A stretch of DNA of 64,000 bases, from positions 1,550,001 to 1,614,000 of the forward strand of contig NZ_JAKIJS010000001.1 of the NCBI RefSeq assembly GCF_021608225.1, written 5' to 3'. Position numbers and translations under genes: made by a program. This DNA is from Pseudalkalibacillus berkeleyi. Lineage in GTDB: Bacteria; Bacillota; Bacilli; Bacillales; Fictibacillaceae. Positions 24,430 to 32,967 of this stretch are shown here, one piece after another (positions within the stretch are counted from its first letter, which is position 1; each line of letters starts with the position of its first letter). The notes beneath the pieces were generated by a model, which worked only from the letters and a program-made list of their open reading frames with translations, ran no database searches and had not been told where the DNA came from.

Positions 24430-25365
24430 CTAGTGGTGATCTCGTAGTGTTCGATATTGAAAGATTGCAAATATCATAATGATAAAGAACAGGATGACAG
24501 ATTGAGCAGAAGCTAAACCAAACTTGAAATCACGGAAAGCCGTCTTATAAATGACATGCACAATCGTTTCCGTCGCATTTCCAGGTCCCCCGCCTGTCAT
24601 CATAATGATTTGAGTAAAGACTTGAAATGAACCAATTGTACTTAGAATGACCAAATACAACGTGGTCGGCTTCAGCATTGGTATTGTAATCTTCAACCAA
24701 CGTTGGAATGCACTTGCGCCATCAATCCGCGCTGCTTCATACAAAGATTGATCGATATCATTCATTGCCGCTAAGTAAATGATGATACCTGCTCCAGGCG
24801 GAATGAGAATCGACATAATCATAAGTGCTGGTAATGCTGAATCACTTTGACCAAGCCAGTTAACAGGTTCAAACCCAAACCAACCGATGATATAGTTGAA
24901 AATCCCAAATCGATAGTTATACATCCATCTCCAGACCATTGCGATAATGACCATTGAAGTTACAGTAGGTAAATAAAAAGCCGCTCTGAAAAATGATTGA
25001 GACATCTTACCTAGTGGTTGCACGAGTGAGGCTATGACGAGTGCCGTTATGACAAATGCAGGTACTGTGACCACTGTGTAAATGAAAGTGTTCCATAAAG
25101 AGACTTTAAACACTTTGCTTTGGAAAGCCGTTATGTAATTATCAAATCCGACCCATGTTGAACCCATGATATTGAATTCTTGGAACGATAAGATGAAAGC
25201 CCAAACGATTGGAACGAGCATGAATAATACGAAAAACAATAACTTCGGCAATAAAAAAAGATAGGCGACTCTGTTTTTGTAAATCTCTTTCCAGAGTGAT
25301 TTTGTTTTCGTATTTCGGGTCGTTGATTGATTAACTTTACGTGTAGTACTTGTGTTCGTTTCCAA
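24430..25365 (-). CDS. ABC sugar transporter permease, MalF type
   Basis: 311 residues, CUT1 family permease with six helices and the EAA loop as SLYEAARIDGASAFQRWLK. The first 30 residues are polar and threonine-rich (METNTSTTRKVNQSTTRN). It works with the MalG-type permease downstream and the lipoprotein upstream. By context the substrate is a wall-derived amino sugar or disaccharide, since no MurP-type PTS is present. Confidence 0.9.
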   Translation of the reverse strand: METNTSTTRKVNQSTTRNTKTKSLWKEIYKNRVAYLFLLPKLLFFVLFMLVPIVWAFILSFQEFNIMGSTWVGFDNYITAFQSKVFKVSLWNTFIYTVVTVPAFVITALVIASLVQPLGKMSQSFFRAAFYLPTVTSMVIIAMVWRWMYNYRFGIFNYIIGWFGFEPVNWLGQSDSALPALMIMSILIPPGAGIIIYLAAMNDIDQSLYEAARIDGASAFQRWLKITIPMLKPTTLYLVILSTIGSFQVFTQIIMMTGGGPGNATETIVHVIYKTAFRDFKFGLASAQSVILFFIIMIFAIFQYRTLRDHH

Positions 25366-25486
25366 GGTTGTTCACATCCCTTCGATGAACCTATCATTAA
25401 AATTGTAGGGATTGACTCGTCCAATCAACACCCCCAGCTTTTGGAGAGGTGTATTTGATCAGTTGAGCCAACCCCTTTTTAACTTT

Positions 25487-26809
25487 CTACTCGTTTATAA
25501 TTCCGTCAACCGCTTCACCTGCATCTTTCAAGGCTTCTGCTGGTTTCTTTTCACCGTTAAGGGCTAGTTGTAATTCCTTTTGAATGGCTTCATCAATTCG
25601 AGCCCAGTTTTCATGGCGTGGAACTGGTACTGCATGCTTCGCAAGCTCTTGCGCTCTTGCCATTTGAGGGTTGTCAGCAAATGGCTCTTGGTCAGCAGCA
25701 GACTTACGTGCTGGGAATGTACCGTAATTCTTTGCTGTTACAACTTGTTCATCTGTACTCGTAATGTATTTCATGAACTCAGCTGTCATCCGTTTCTTTG
25801 CTTCATCCTTAGAGTTGAACATGACATAACCACCAACTCCTCCGATGGTGACAGGTTCACCAGTCTCTCCAGTCGGATATTCCGCTACCATAAAGTTTGT
25901 TTTGAATTTTTCTCCTTGTGCTGCAGCAATTGCCCAAGTCGCCCACGGCTCAACTGCAACTGTTCTTTGATCTGCTGCCGCCCAAGCTTTCCACGTTCCA
26001 CCAACGTCTTGGCCACCCATGCTTTCAGGCGTAACTTTATGTTTGTACTTTAGATCCACGAGTTTTTGCAAACCACTAACGGCTTCCTCAGAGTCAAACG
26101 TATATTCAGTCATATCTTCATTTAATGGATATCCGCCATCCATTAACAAAAATGGCCAAGCTTCATAATAACTCGGAAGGATATACGTTGAAAATCCGTC
26201 TACACCGTCGCCTGTCAGCGCTTTCATCTTCTCTACAAATTCATCATACGTCCATTTACCATCCTTAGGAGGTTCTACACCTTTTTCTTCAAAAATATCA
26301 AGGTTCAAGAGCATGGCATGTACGCTGATCGACGTTGGAATGCCATAAAGCTTCCCATCTGTCGTATACGCATCAATTGCATTATCATAAAAGTCACTTT
26401 TCTCTTCTTTAGATAAGTACGAATCAAGTTCAGCAATTACACCTTGTTTGATGTGATTCTGATTCACTGATCCTCCACTAATATCGACAGGAGCGATGTC
26501 AGGCCAAGCACGACCTGCGATTGCTACACTAAGCTTGTCGTTCATTTCAGCCCAAGGTGTTTTGACAAGCTTGATTTTCACATTCGGATATTCTTTCTGG
26601 AATTCAGACATCTTCTCTTCAATCCAGTGGTATTTGTTCTCATCTTTATCTGCCCAACGTGGACCGTCCCACATCGTTATCGTACCTTCCCAATCCTTCC
26701 ATTCATCCTCACTCATATCCTTTGAGGCATCATCGTTCGAACATCCTGCAAAGATACCGAACACTAGCATTAGTGAAACGATTCCCAATAACCATTTCTT
26801 CATTCTCAA
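25487..26809 (-). CDS. ABC sugar-binding lipoprotein
   Basis: 440 residues. A lipoprotein signal peptide ends in the lipobox FAGC (residue 23), so the mature protein is tethered outside the membrane. The body is a family 1 extracellular solute-binding protein (IKLVKTPWAEMNDKLSVAIA; AWPDIAPVDISGG). It captures the sugar for the two permeases. The start is a TTG 7 bases after GGGG, with an ATG two codons later as the alternative. The 121-base gap before the permease gene may hold an attenuating hairpin that would raise lipoprotein over permease expression. Confidence 0.92.
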   Translation of the reverse strand: MRMKKWLLGIVSLMLVFGIFAGCSNDDASKDMSEDEWKDWEGTITMWDGPRWADKDENKYHWIEEKMSEFQKEYPNVKIKLVKTPWAEMNDKLSVAIAGRAWPDIAPVDISGGSVNQNHIKQGVIAELDSYLSKEEKSDFYDNAIDAYTTDGKLYGIPTSISVHAMLLNLDIFEEKGVEPPKDGKWTYDEFVEKMKALTGDGVDGFSTYILPSYYEAWPFLLMDGGYPLNEDMTEYTFDSEEAVSGLQKLVDLKYKHKVTPESMGGQDVGGTWKAWAAADQRTVAVEPWATWAIAAAQGEKFKTNFMVAEYPTGETGEPVTIGGVGGYVMFNSKDEAKKRMTAEFMKYITSTDEQVVTAKNYGTFPARKSAADQEPFADNPQMARAQELAKHAVPVPRHENWARIDEAIQKELQLALNGEKKPAEALKDAGEAVDGIINE

Positions 26810-26821
26810 AGTAAATCCCCC

Positions 26822-27736
26822 TTACAAATTTGTTTTGGCGATTTCAATTGCTTTCTTTACAAAACCATCAGCCTTCTTGATGCTTTCCTTCGCAATAACG
26901 AAGGATACACCTGCCTTTTCCATGACAATAGCCGTTTTCACTTCAAAACCTGTTTGCGTGAGAAGCGCTGTTGCTCTCTCATATGAAACACCTGTGATCG
27001 TCATTAAGATGCCTTTAGCTCTTTCCACTAACTTGTTGTTCGTTGCATTCACATCAACCATCAAATTTTCATAAACCTTACCCATTTTGATCATCGATGC
27101 TGTTGTAAGCATGTTCAAAACCATCTTCTGAGCCGTAGCGGCTTTCATGCGGGTGGATCCTGTTAATATCTCAGGTCCGACAACCACTTCAATAGATTGG
27201 TCAACAAGCTTAGACACAACTGAATTCGCATTACAGCTTAAACTGATTGTCTTCAAGCCTTTTTCTTTGGCAGCCTCTATTGCACCGATTACATAAGGCG
27301 TTCTCCCACTTGCAGTGATACCGACCACAATGTCCTTCTCCAAAATTTGACGAGAGAGCAAGTCCATTCTTCCCTGGTTCTCATCATCTTCTGCACCTTC
27401 AATCGCCTCGAACATCGCTTCAGCACCACCTGCTATGATCGCTTGTACAAGGTCTGCTTTTGTACTGAAAGTCGGAGGACATTCTGCTGCATCAATGACA
27501 CCTAGTCTCCCGCTCGTTCCTGCACCAATGTAAAATAATCTTCCATTCTTTTTGAACGCTTCATAAATTAAATCGACCGCCGAGGAAATTTGCGGTAAAA
27601 CCTTCTTCACAGCAAGAGAAACACTTTCGTCCTCTCGATTGATCGTCTGCAAAATATCCTGAGTACTGAGTGTGTCGATGCTGTATGTATGCATGTTGCG
27701 TTGTTCTGTCGTTAATGACGTCAAATCTAACTCCAT
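26822..27736 (-). CDS. murQ: N-acetylmuramic acid 6-phosphate etherase
   Basis: 304 residues, full length. It cleaves the D-lactyl ether of MurNAc-6-P to give GlcNAc-6-P and D-lactate. The SIS domain shows LFYIGAGTSGRLGVIDAAEC, where the Glu is the catalytic residue, then VVGITASGRTPYVIGAIE and LTGSTRMKAATAQKMVLN. It is the first gene of the operon. A promoter-like TTGAAA/TATAAT pair lies upstream on the minus strand. Confidence 0.96.
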   Translation of the reverse strand: MELDLTSLTTEQRNMHTYSIDTLSTQDILQTINREDESVSLAVKKVLPQISSAVDLIYEAFKKNGRLFYIGAGTSGRLGVIDAAECPPTFSTKADLVQAIIAGGAEAMFEAIEGAEDDENQGRMDLLSRQILEKDIVVGITASGRTPYVIGAIEAAKEKGLKTISLSCNANSVVSKLVDQSIEVVVGPEILTGSTRMKAATAQKMVLNMLTTASMIKMGKVYENLMVDVNATNNKLVERAKGILMTITGVSYERATALLTQTGFEVKTAIVMEKAGVSFVIAKESIKKADGFVKKAIEIAKTNL

Positions 27737-27870
27737 GTGACACCTCTATTTTGAAAGATTTATCATGACCCCTTCCATCCACCCTCCCTTTTGTGTATAA
27801 GTTCATTTCAACATTCATTACAATCTCTTAAAATATTATTTCGGTCTTTGTTCGAAAATCCCTTCTAACA

Positions 27871-27919
27871 TGAAATATTTTTTTAGTAATTATATTAATT
27901 TTTTAAAAGGATATTTCAA
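27871..27919 (-). promoter_or_regulatory. Candidate promoter and operator of the murQ operon
   Basis: Minus-strand TTGAAA (27914-27919) and TATAAT (27889-27894) are separated by 19 bases, slightly long. They lie within an inverted repeat TGAAATAT (27871-27878) and ATATTTCA (27911-27918), 32 bases apart, which could be a two-site operator for the MurR-type regulator. Inferred from pattern only. Confidence 0.45.
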
Positions 27920-27976
27920 TACTTGCTCGAAAAGTATCTATTGTAGATCAACATAAAAAAATGAGGAGGTTTTTTA

Positions 27977-29539
27977 GTGTTCATACGGCGTATCTTCATT
28001 GCATTGTTGTGTATTTTTGTAAGCGCTTTCTCTTTCTCGGGTTTTCAAAGTGTTGAAGCGAGCGAAGAACAGTCGATTAGAATTGGAGTCGTACCAAGTG
28101 CCGAATCAATTACACTCGGAAGTGATCATTCTTTCTCGATTACGGACAAAGAGACGGGTGAAATTTTAGCCCAAGGAACAAATAATTCAGCAGAGGTTTC
28201 GCTCATGAGTTCAGGTTCTGTTGATACCTCTTACCGGTTACAAGTAGCTTGGTCAACGAATACCGCCTATATAGATGATTGGCTTCATCGGGCTGAAATA
28301 GGTGGATATGAAACGTATCTAGAAGAACACAATGGTGGGTATCGACTGTTGATTGGAAAGTTTCCTGTAGAAGGAAGCTGGAGTGCCCGGGTTGCTTTTA
28401 AAAATGAAATGATCACGAACGGACTCGCGGCTAGTGATGCATTCTGGCAAATAAAAACGATTACGACCGGGACCGCCTCATTGAAGGTTCGCTTTGCTGG
28501 TGAGGAGCGATTAACTGAAAATCCTGTACAAATTCACTCAACTGATGGAATCATTGAAATCGGTGGAAAGAAATACCGTGGTATCGGTGAGGTTGGATAT
28601 AACAGCAGTGGATCGCTCGCCGGCATAAATGAACTACCAATTGAACAATATTTGTACGGTGTTGTACCGAGAGAATTACCTCCTGTTCCTTACGGAGAAA
28701 TAGAAGCGCAGAAAGCCCAAGCAGTAGCAGCACGTACGTATACTTTAGCGAATCTCGGAAAACGTAGCGCAGATGGATATGACTTACTCCCGACACCATC
28801 CGATCAAGTATACGGTGGGTATGATGCAGAACATCCTGTTTCCACTCAAGCTGTTCAAGAGACGGAAGGAATGGTTGCTACACATAATGGAAAATTGATT
28901 ACAGCAGTCTACCATTCAACGAGTGGAGGATTTACTGCAAATAATGAAGACATCTGGAGTTCTGACTCTGTAGCATATTTAAGAGGTGTGCCAGATGCTG
29001 AACGTGGTAATTCGATGGAAAACGTCCCATCTCTAGATGTATTTAAAAATCATGCGAACGCAAAGTCGTTACGAAATTCTAAAAACGGTGATTACGAGTC
29101 AGATTGGTCTAAGTATCATCGATGGGAATATGAATGGACGAATGAGGAAATCTCAGAAGTATTGAGTGAATATTTCGCGACAGAAGTAGGTAACGTTCAA
29201 GAAATTAATGTTGTGAATCGCTCTGATTCTGGTCGTGTTTTAGAAATCGAGTTCGTTACTGACAATGGAACGTTTTATGAATATAAAGATAAAATCCGCT
29301 GGTCACTCAAGTACTTCAACGCTTCCGGAGGTAAAAGTGTACTACTTAGCACCCTATTCTTTATTGAACCTATGAAATCAAAAGGAGAGTTCACAGGATT
29401 TAAAGCTTACGGAGGTGGATGGGGTCACGGTGTAGGACTTTCTCAAACGGGTGCGGTTGGAATGGCTACAAAAGGAGACTCCTATGAAACAATCTTGAAG
29501 CATTATTACCAAGACATTGCACTCGAAAAGAAATATTGA
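27977..29539 (+). CDS. Secreted SpoIID/LytB-domain protein, probable lytic transglycosylase
   Basis: 520 residues starting at GTG behind GAGGAGG. A signal peptide covers residues 1-28 (IALLCIFVSAFSFSGFQSVEA). Residues about 35-185 have no clear family. From about 215 on is the SpoIID domain: LPIEQYLYGVVPRELPPV, AQAVAARTYTLANLG, AVYHSTSGGFTANNEDIW and a C-terminal YGGGWGHGVGLSQTGAVGM. SpoIID proteins cut glycan strands as lytic transglycosylases leaving anhydroMurNAc ends. It is divergent from the murQ-anmK operon, which would use that product. It is larger than sporulation SpoIID and lacks spoIID gene context. Confidence 0.88.
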   Translation: MFIRRIFIALLCIFVSAFSFSGFQSVEASEEQSIRIGVVPSAESITLGSDHSFSITDKETGEILAQGTNNSAEVSLMSSGSVDTSYRLQVAWSTNTAYIDDWLHRAEIGGYETYLEEHNGGYRLLIGKFPVEGSWSARVAFKNEMITNGLAASDAFWQIKTITTGTASLKVRFAGEERLTENPVQIHSTDGIIEIGGKKYRGIGEVGYNSSGSLAGINELPIEQYLYGVVPRELPPVPYGEIEAQKAQAVAARTYTLANLGKRSADGYDLLPTPSDQVYGGYDAEHPVSTQAVQETEGMVATHNGKLITAVYHSTSGGFTANNEDIWSSDSVAYLRGVPDAERGNSMENVPSLDVFKNHANAKSLRNSKNGDYESDWSKYHRWEYEWTNEEISEVLSEYFATEVGNVQEINVVNRSDSGRVLEIEFVTDNGTFYEYKDKIRWSLKYFNASGGKSVLLSTLFFIEPMKSKGEFTGFKAYGGGWGHGVGLSQTGAVGMATKGDSYETILKHYYQDIALEKKY

Positions 29540-29549
29540 ACTAAACGAT

Positions 29550-29579
29550 AAAAGAGCTTGAGATTCTTCAAGCTCTTTT
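29550..29579 (+). terminator. Terminator after the SpoIID-type gene
   Basis: A 12-bp stem AAAAGAGCTTGA/TCAAGCTCTTTT followed by T-rich sequence, 11 bases past the stop. It may also serve the convergent GNAT gene ending at 29605. Confidence 0.85.
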
Positions 29580-29604
29580 ACTTTTACAACCAATCCTAAT
29601 ATAT

Positions 29605-30384
29605 CTACTTCTTAATAGGTGGTGATTGACAACCATAAGAATAAGCCAAGCATTGAAAGCCAGACTTTTCTAGTATGGGTTTACTCATCGGACTTGCGTC
29701 AACAGTGAGGTATGGATGCCCTATTTGAAATGCTTTCTTAGCACGTTCAGCTAATAGCGCTGTATAATACCCTTTTTTACGATGATCAGCGAGAGTCGAA
29801 CCTCCCCATAAGCTGCAAAAGGACGAGTTCATCTCAACATACATCCAAGCTCCACTTACTAGCAATTCATCATCATATATACCATATAGAAAAAGATCAT
29901 CTGGATGATCCTGTTTATCCCTCCAAAGTCTCTCTCCCAACTCAGCATGCAAAACATTCCAAACAGTGTCCTCTAATTGGATAATGTCTTGAATACCTTG
30001 TTCATCGGTTATTTCCTTTAGGAGAGGGTGTCGATCAGTCCGAATCAAAGGATGCCTTTCATCAATTTCCATGACCATCAAGGCTTCCGGGTCATCGATT
30101 GTGAACCCCTCTTGTACAAGAATATCCTTCAAATTGTCTGGACGATCGTAGCTATATACTTTAAACTCAAAATCTTGATTATGTTTTGCAAAATAATCTA
30201 TTTCTTCGTTGATGATTTTTCGAGCATTCTCTTTGTTCAAATTTGATGCAGAAACAAAACCTTTTTCGCCGAACTTAGATACGTGGCGAACGGTATGTGG
30301 TGTTTCCACTTTTGTGTAACCAGGTATCTCCGCCTCTTGACGCAGTTCTTTATGGAATAATGCTAGTATTTCGTTTTGTCCCAT
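29605..30384 (-). CDS. GNAT acetyltransferase with N-terminal extension
   Basis: 259 residues from the ATG at 30382-30384, chosen for the GAGGA 7 bases upstream; the frame is open to 30417. The N-terminal half (about 1-125) resembles a degenerate GNAT-like or regulatory domain. The C-terminal half carries GGSTLADHRKKGYYTALLAE as acetyl-CoA motif and a late LTVDASPMSKPILEKSGFQ. The RKKGYY loop matches GNATs of the Eis-like or YesJ-like type. Substrate unknown. No junction repeat separates it from the next GNAT gene. Confidence 0.82.
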   Translation of the reverse strand: MGQNEILALFHKELRQEAEIPGYTKVETPHTVRHVSKFGEKGFVSASNLNKENARKIINEEIDYFAKHNQDFEFKVYSYDRPDNLKDILVQEGFTIDDPEALMVMEIDERHPLIRTDRHPLLKEITDEQGIQDIIQLEDTVWNVLHAELGERLWRDKQDHPDDLFLYGIYDDELLVSGAWMYVEMNSSFCSLWGGSTLADHRKKGYYTALLAERAKKAFQIGHPYLTVDASPMSKPILEKSGFQCLAYSYGCQSPPIKK

Positions 30385-30430
30385 GTCTGATTCCTCACAA
30401 ACTCGTTTTTTAGTCATATAATGTTGCTCA

Positions 30431-30976
30431 TTAATCTTTGAATCTACCCATTAAAATCGTGTTATAGAATTGGCCGTCAGATAATATCTTATCTTTCTTT
30501 AAAAGGCCTTCCACCTCGAAGCCATAATTTCTATAAAGCTCTATAGCTTTTACATTGGTTTCAAGTACATTGAGGGTAATCTTTTTAATATCATTTACAT
30601 CTGCCCATTGAACTGATTTTTCAAGAAGTCTTTTTCCAATACCATATCCCCAGTATTCTTTTAGCACACATACACCAAATTCTACTTTATGTGAGAACCT
30701 TTTTAATCCGTGCCCTTCACATCTAGAAAACCCAACAATCCTTCCATCAACTTCAGCAACTAGGAATAAATTTCTCTCATTTTCTGTATCGTTACTAATG
30801 ATCTGTTGAAACCCTACTTCATCTATGTAAGCTTCGCCTTTTTCACGATCTAAATTTTCTGTTTCTCCGTCTACCTGTAACCTAACTTGAGACAGCTCAT
30901 TCGCATCGCTCTCTATTGCTGTTCTTATGACATAGGTCATGTTTCGAATATTGAAAGCTTTTTGATCAAATACCAT
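30431..30976 (-). CDS. GNAT N-acetyltransferase
   Basis: 181 residues from ATG 30974-30976 (GGAG 7 bases before). A standard GNAT: acetyl-CoA loop FGVCVLKEYWGYGIGKRLL (about 100-118), then ITLNVLETNVKAIELYRNYGF, where N and Y positions close the active site, and the family C-terminus KDKILSDGQFYNTILMGR. This matches the RimJ-like or speG-like group that acts on proteins or polyamines. Probably cotranscribed with the acetyltransferase below it. Confidence 0.9.
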   Translation of the reverse strand: MVFDQKAFNIRNMTYVIRTAIESDANELSQVRLQVDGETENLDREKGEAYIDEVGFQQIISNDTENERNLFLVAEVDGRIVGFSRCEGHGLKRFSHKVEFGVCVLKEYWGYGIGKRLLEKSVQWADVNDIKKITLNVLETNVKAIELYRNYGFEVEGLLKKDKILSDGQFYNTILMGRFKD

Positions 30977-30999
30977 AATAAATCTCCTCATGCTTAGTA

Positions 31000-31016
31000 A
31001 AAGCCCTTTTTCTTAA
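31000..31016. repeat. Degenerate junction repeat at the lower edge of the second array segment
   Basis: AAAAGCCCTTTTTCTTAACC keeps the order GCCC, T-run, CTTAA of a right core, but no hairpin is recognisable. Confidence 0.35.
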
Positions 31017-31279
31017 CCAACTGTAGTTGAAGAGAAGAAAGTAACAACTCCCATTACTGAAAATATCTGAATGACAATTCCAACGATGCTACAAATTAAA
31101 CCAGAGGTTGCTAAACCGCTTCCACCTTCATTTGTTTTTACAATTTGATTTGTTGCAATCCTCGAAACGATTACCCCTATCACACCTAGCACCAATCCAA
31201 TCACAGGAATTATTATTGAGAGAATGCCTAGTGTTAAAGAAATGATTGAATTGTTGTTCGTTTGTTTATTTGCCCCCAC
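31013..31279 (-). CDS. DUF4190-type small membrane protein
   Basis: 88 residues from a GTG at 31277-31279, behind AGAGGAAG; the frame extends further to a GTG at 31324 that lacks a good site. Two hydrophobic helices (about 12-40, SLTLGILSIIIPVIGLVLGV, and 56-80) linked by IATNQIVKTNEGG is the DUF4190 pattern: two helices around a short loop with a conserved I/A..QI. Function unknown; such proteins often accompany envelope functions. Confidence 0.72.
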   Translation of the reverse strand: MGANKQTNNNSIISLTLGILSIIIPVIGLVLGVIGVIVSRIATNQIVKTNEGGSGLATSGLICSIVGIVIQIFSVMGVVTFFSSTTVG

Positions 31280-31393
31280 ATAAATCTTCCTCTCATCACG
31301 TCCGAATTCAATACTGAAATTCACAGCTCATTTTAATATCTATGTTCAATTATTCCAAACTTTGTAATTTAACTCAATCGTTTATTTCAAAAA

Positions 31394-31429
31394 AAGGAAG
31401 CTTACAGTTTTCTTTGTAAGCTTCCTTTA
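31394..31429 (-). terminator. Perfect 14-bp terminator hairpin
   Basis: AAAGGAAGCTTACA (31394-31407) pairs exactly with TGTAAGCTTCCTTT (31416-31429). The sequence before it (AATTTAACTCAATCG) resembles the flank of class-3 junction repeats, but no right core follows. Confidence 0.8.
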
Positions 31430-31444
31430 CATCACTTGAGTCCT

Positions 31445-31636
31445 TTATTTGTTTAAAGGGAACTGAATAGTTTCACCCACTTGAAGAGTAACGTCATTCA
31501 GATCAATTACAGGAGCAAAAATCATGATATATTCGTCCTTTTCTCCTTCAACTTCTCCATTACTGAAAATTGGTTCAACTAGTTCTCCCCTCGATTTCAA
31601 AAATGAATTATGTCCCTTAATTAGTTGTTCGTCCAA
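31445..31636 (-). CDS. Possible 63-residue protein overlapping the end of a GNAT gene
   Basis: A frame starting at TTG 31634-31636 inside the last codons of the GNAT gene. It reads DEQLIKGHNSFLKSRGELVE in the first third and ends DVTLQVGETIQFPLNK, a beta-like tail seen at the ends of some small extracytoplasmic domains. No good ribosome binding site is visible. It could be a coupled small protein or a truncated remnant. Confidence 0.4.
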   Translation of the reverse strand: MDEQLIKGHNSFLKSRGELVEPIFSNGEVEGEKDEYIMIFAPVIDLNDVTLQVGETIQFPLNK

Positions 31637-32130
31637 GCATAATAAACAAACTGTAGCATTTGGCCATTCATTTCAAAATAATCTTCATCATTTCCCACAT
31701 ACTCAAAACCATTTTTCTCTAATATTCTTCTAGATGCTATGTTATTAGTCGTTGTTTGTGCATTCACTTGCTTAATTTCTAAATCAATTAAGTCCTCTAA
31801 TAATAATTTCAATGCTTGAGTAACAATCCCTTTACCAGTATGTATTTGACCAACTCTATAACCTAGATCACCTATACTATGAGATTCATCCATAACTAAA
31901 TTTATTCTTCCAAGAATTGAGCCAGTTTCATTTTTAATTAAATAGAATCTAGAACCTTTTTGTGTTTGTTCTTCAATTAACTTTTTATGTCTCGCTTTAA
32001 ATATCTCCGGTTTATAATAATCGTCTCCACGAGAAGGTACAGATCTTTCGAAAAAATCTCTATTTTCAAGTTCGAACTGATATAGATCTTCTGCATCAGA
32101 CACATTAATTCTCTCAATGAATACTTCCAT
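31621..32130 (-). CDS. GNAT acetyltransferase, RimJ/RimL type
   Basis: 169 residues from the ATG at 32128-32130, 8 bases after GGTGA; the frame is open to 32157. The N-terminus reads ERINVSDAEDLYQFELENR, followed by FFERSVPSRGDDYY, a pattern common in ribosomal-protein-alanine acetyltransferase-like GNATs. The cofactor loop is LGYRVGQIHTGKGIVTQALK and the domain ends ASRRILEKNGFEYVG. Substrate unknown. Confidence 0.88.
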   Translation of the reverse strand: MEVFIERINVSDAEDLYQFELENRDFFERSVPSRGDDYYKPEIFKARHKKLIEEQTQKGSRFYLIKNETGSILGRINLVMDESHSIGDLGYRVGQIHTGKGIVTQALKLLLEDLIDLEIKQVNAQTTTNNIASRRILEKNGFEYVGNDEDYFEMNGQMLQFVYYAWTNN

Positions 32131-32321
32131 ATTTAAATCACCATTTTCTGTTTTCAAATTTGTTCTTTATTTTAAGGAGAGACTACTGGTGGTTTCTTCG
32201 TATTATTTTTTTGAATAGGACCAAAACCAATTTCAGGAGGGACTACTAAATAGGAAATCCGCTGCTTTTTCAGGTTCTTGGCTATTCTCTTTCTTTTTTA
32301 AAAAAATCAATCTATGTCTTT

Positions 32322-32849
32322 CTATTCATTTATATAATCAATAGCCTCTTGAATGTAACTTTGTAATGGTTGTCTAGTATCTATAACAAGGTACTTGCTG
32401 TCAGAAGGGTGTTTACTATTTTGAATAGCAGATTTGAAAACTTCTTCTGATTTCACCTTTTGTATTTGACTTATCTTATTTTTCCGTTTGCTTAACCTAT
32501 CATTTATTTCATTAATGTCATCTAAGAAGCACTCAATATATTTATATTTCACATTATGCTTCTTCGATATATTCAATCCCTTTTCTAGTCCTTCAACATA
32601 GAAACACGGACTATCTAGTATTACACTGGTTTCACCCTGAAATAAGTGGAAATCAATTAAAGCCCATTCGATATTGTATGATATTATTCCGGCATTTATT
32701 GTATCAATTGTATTTGCTTCAGGTGTCTCCATTAAAGCAGATTTTACTATGTCATGATCAATTATGATTGCTCCAGTATTCTTAGCTAATTCCCTAGCAA
32801 GTGTAGATTTTCCTGAACCTGGAAAACCTGCCATTTGAACGAAAAACAT
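32322..32849 (-). CDS. P-loop small-molecule kinase
   Basis: 175 residues. Walker A is near the start, GFPGSGKSTLARELAKNTG, followed by IIIDHDIVKSAL with the DHD acceptor-binding motif typical of AAA-like kinases in the zeta-toxin/chloramphenicol phosphotransferase group. The middle has VILDSPCFYVEGLEKGL and a lid with Arg/Lys (DRLSKRKNKI). It would phosphorylate a small substrate with ATP. The ATG follows GAGGTAAGGG. Array gene, bordered by weak repeat remnants. Confidence 0.82.
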   Translation of the reverse strand: MFFVQMAGFPGSGKSTLARELAKNTGAIIIDHDIVKSALMETPEANTIDTINAGIISYNIEWALIDFHLFQGETSVILDSPCFYVEGLEKGLNISKKHNVKYKYIECFLDDINEINDRLSKRKNKISQIQKVKSEEVFKSAIQNSKHPSDSKYLVIDTRQPLQSYIQEAIDYINE

Positions 32850-32892
32850 ACCCTTACCTCAATTCATTATCTAGTAATCAATTTCTTTACCT

Positions 32893-32921
32893 TCCTAGCC
32901 CCTTACTACTAAACAGACAGG
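32893..32921. repeat. Degenerate junction repeat
   Basis: CCTAGCCCCTTACTACTAAACAG resembles a right core (GCCCC, TT, ACT, AA) between the kinase and Nudix genes. The hairpin is lost. Confidence 0.35.
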
Positions 32922-32967
32922 AAAAAGAGTTGAACTTAAAAAGTATTACTGATCATTACGCACATAA

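Noticed and set aside
27977-29539. Sporulation gene spoIID itself
   Set aside because: The protein is much longer than sporulation SpoIID and lies with muropeptide genes, so it is called a SpoIID/LytB-domain wall enzyme.
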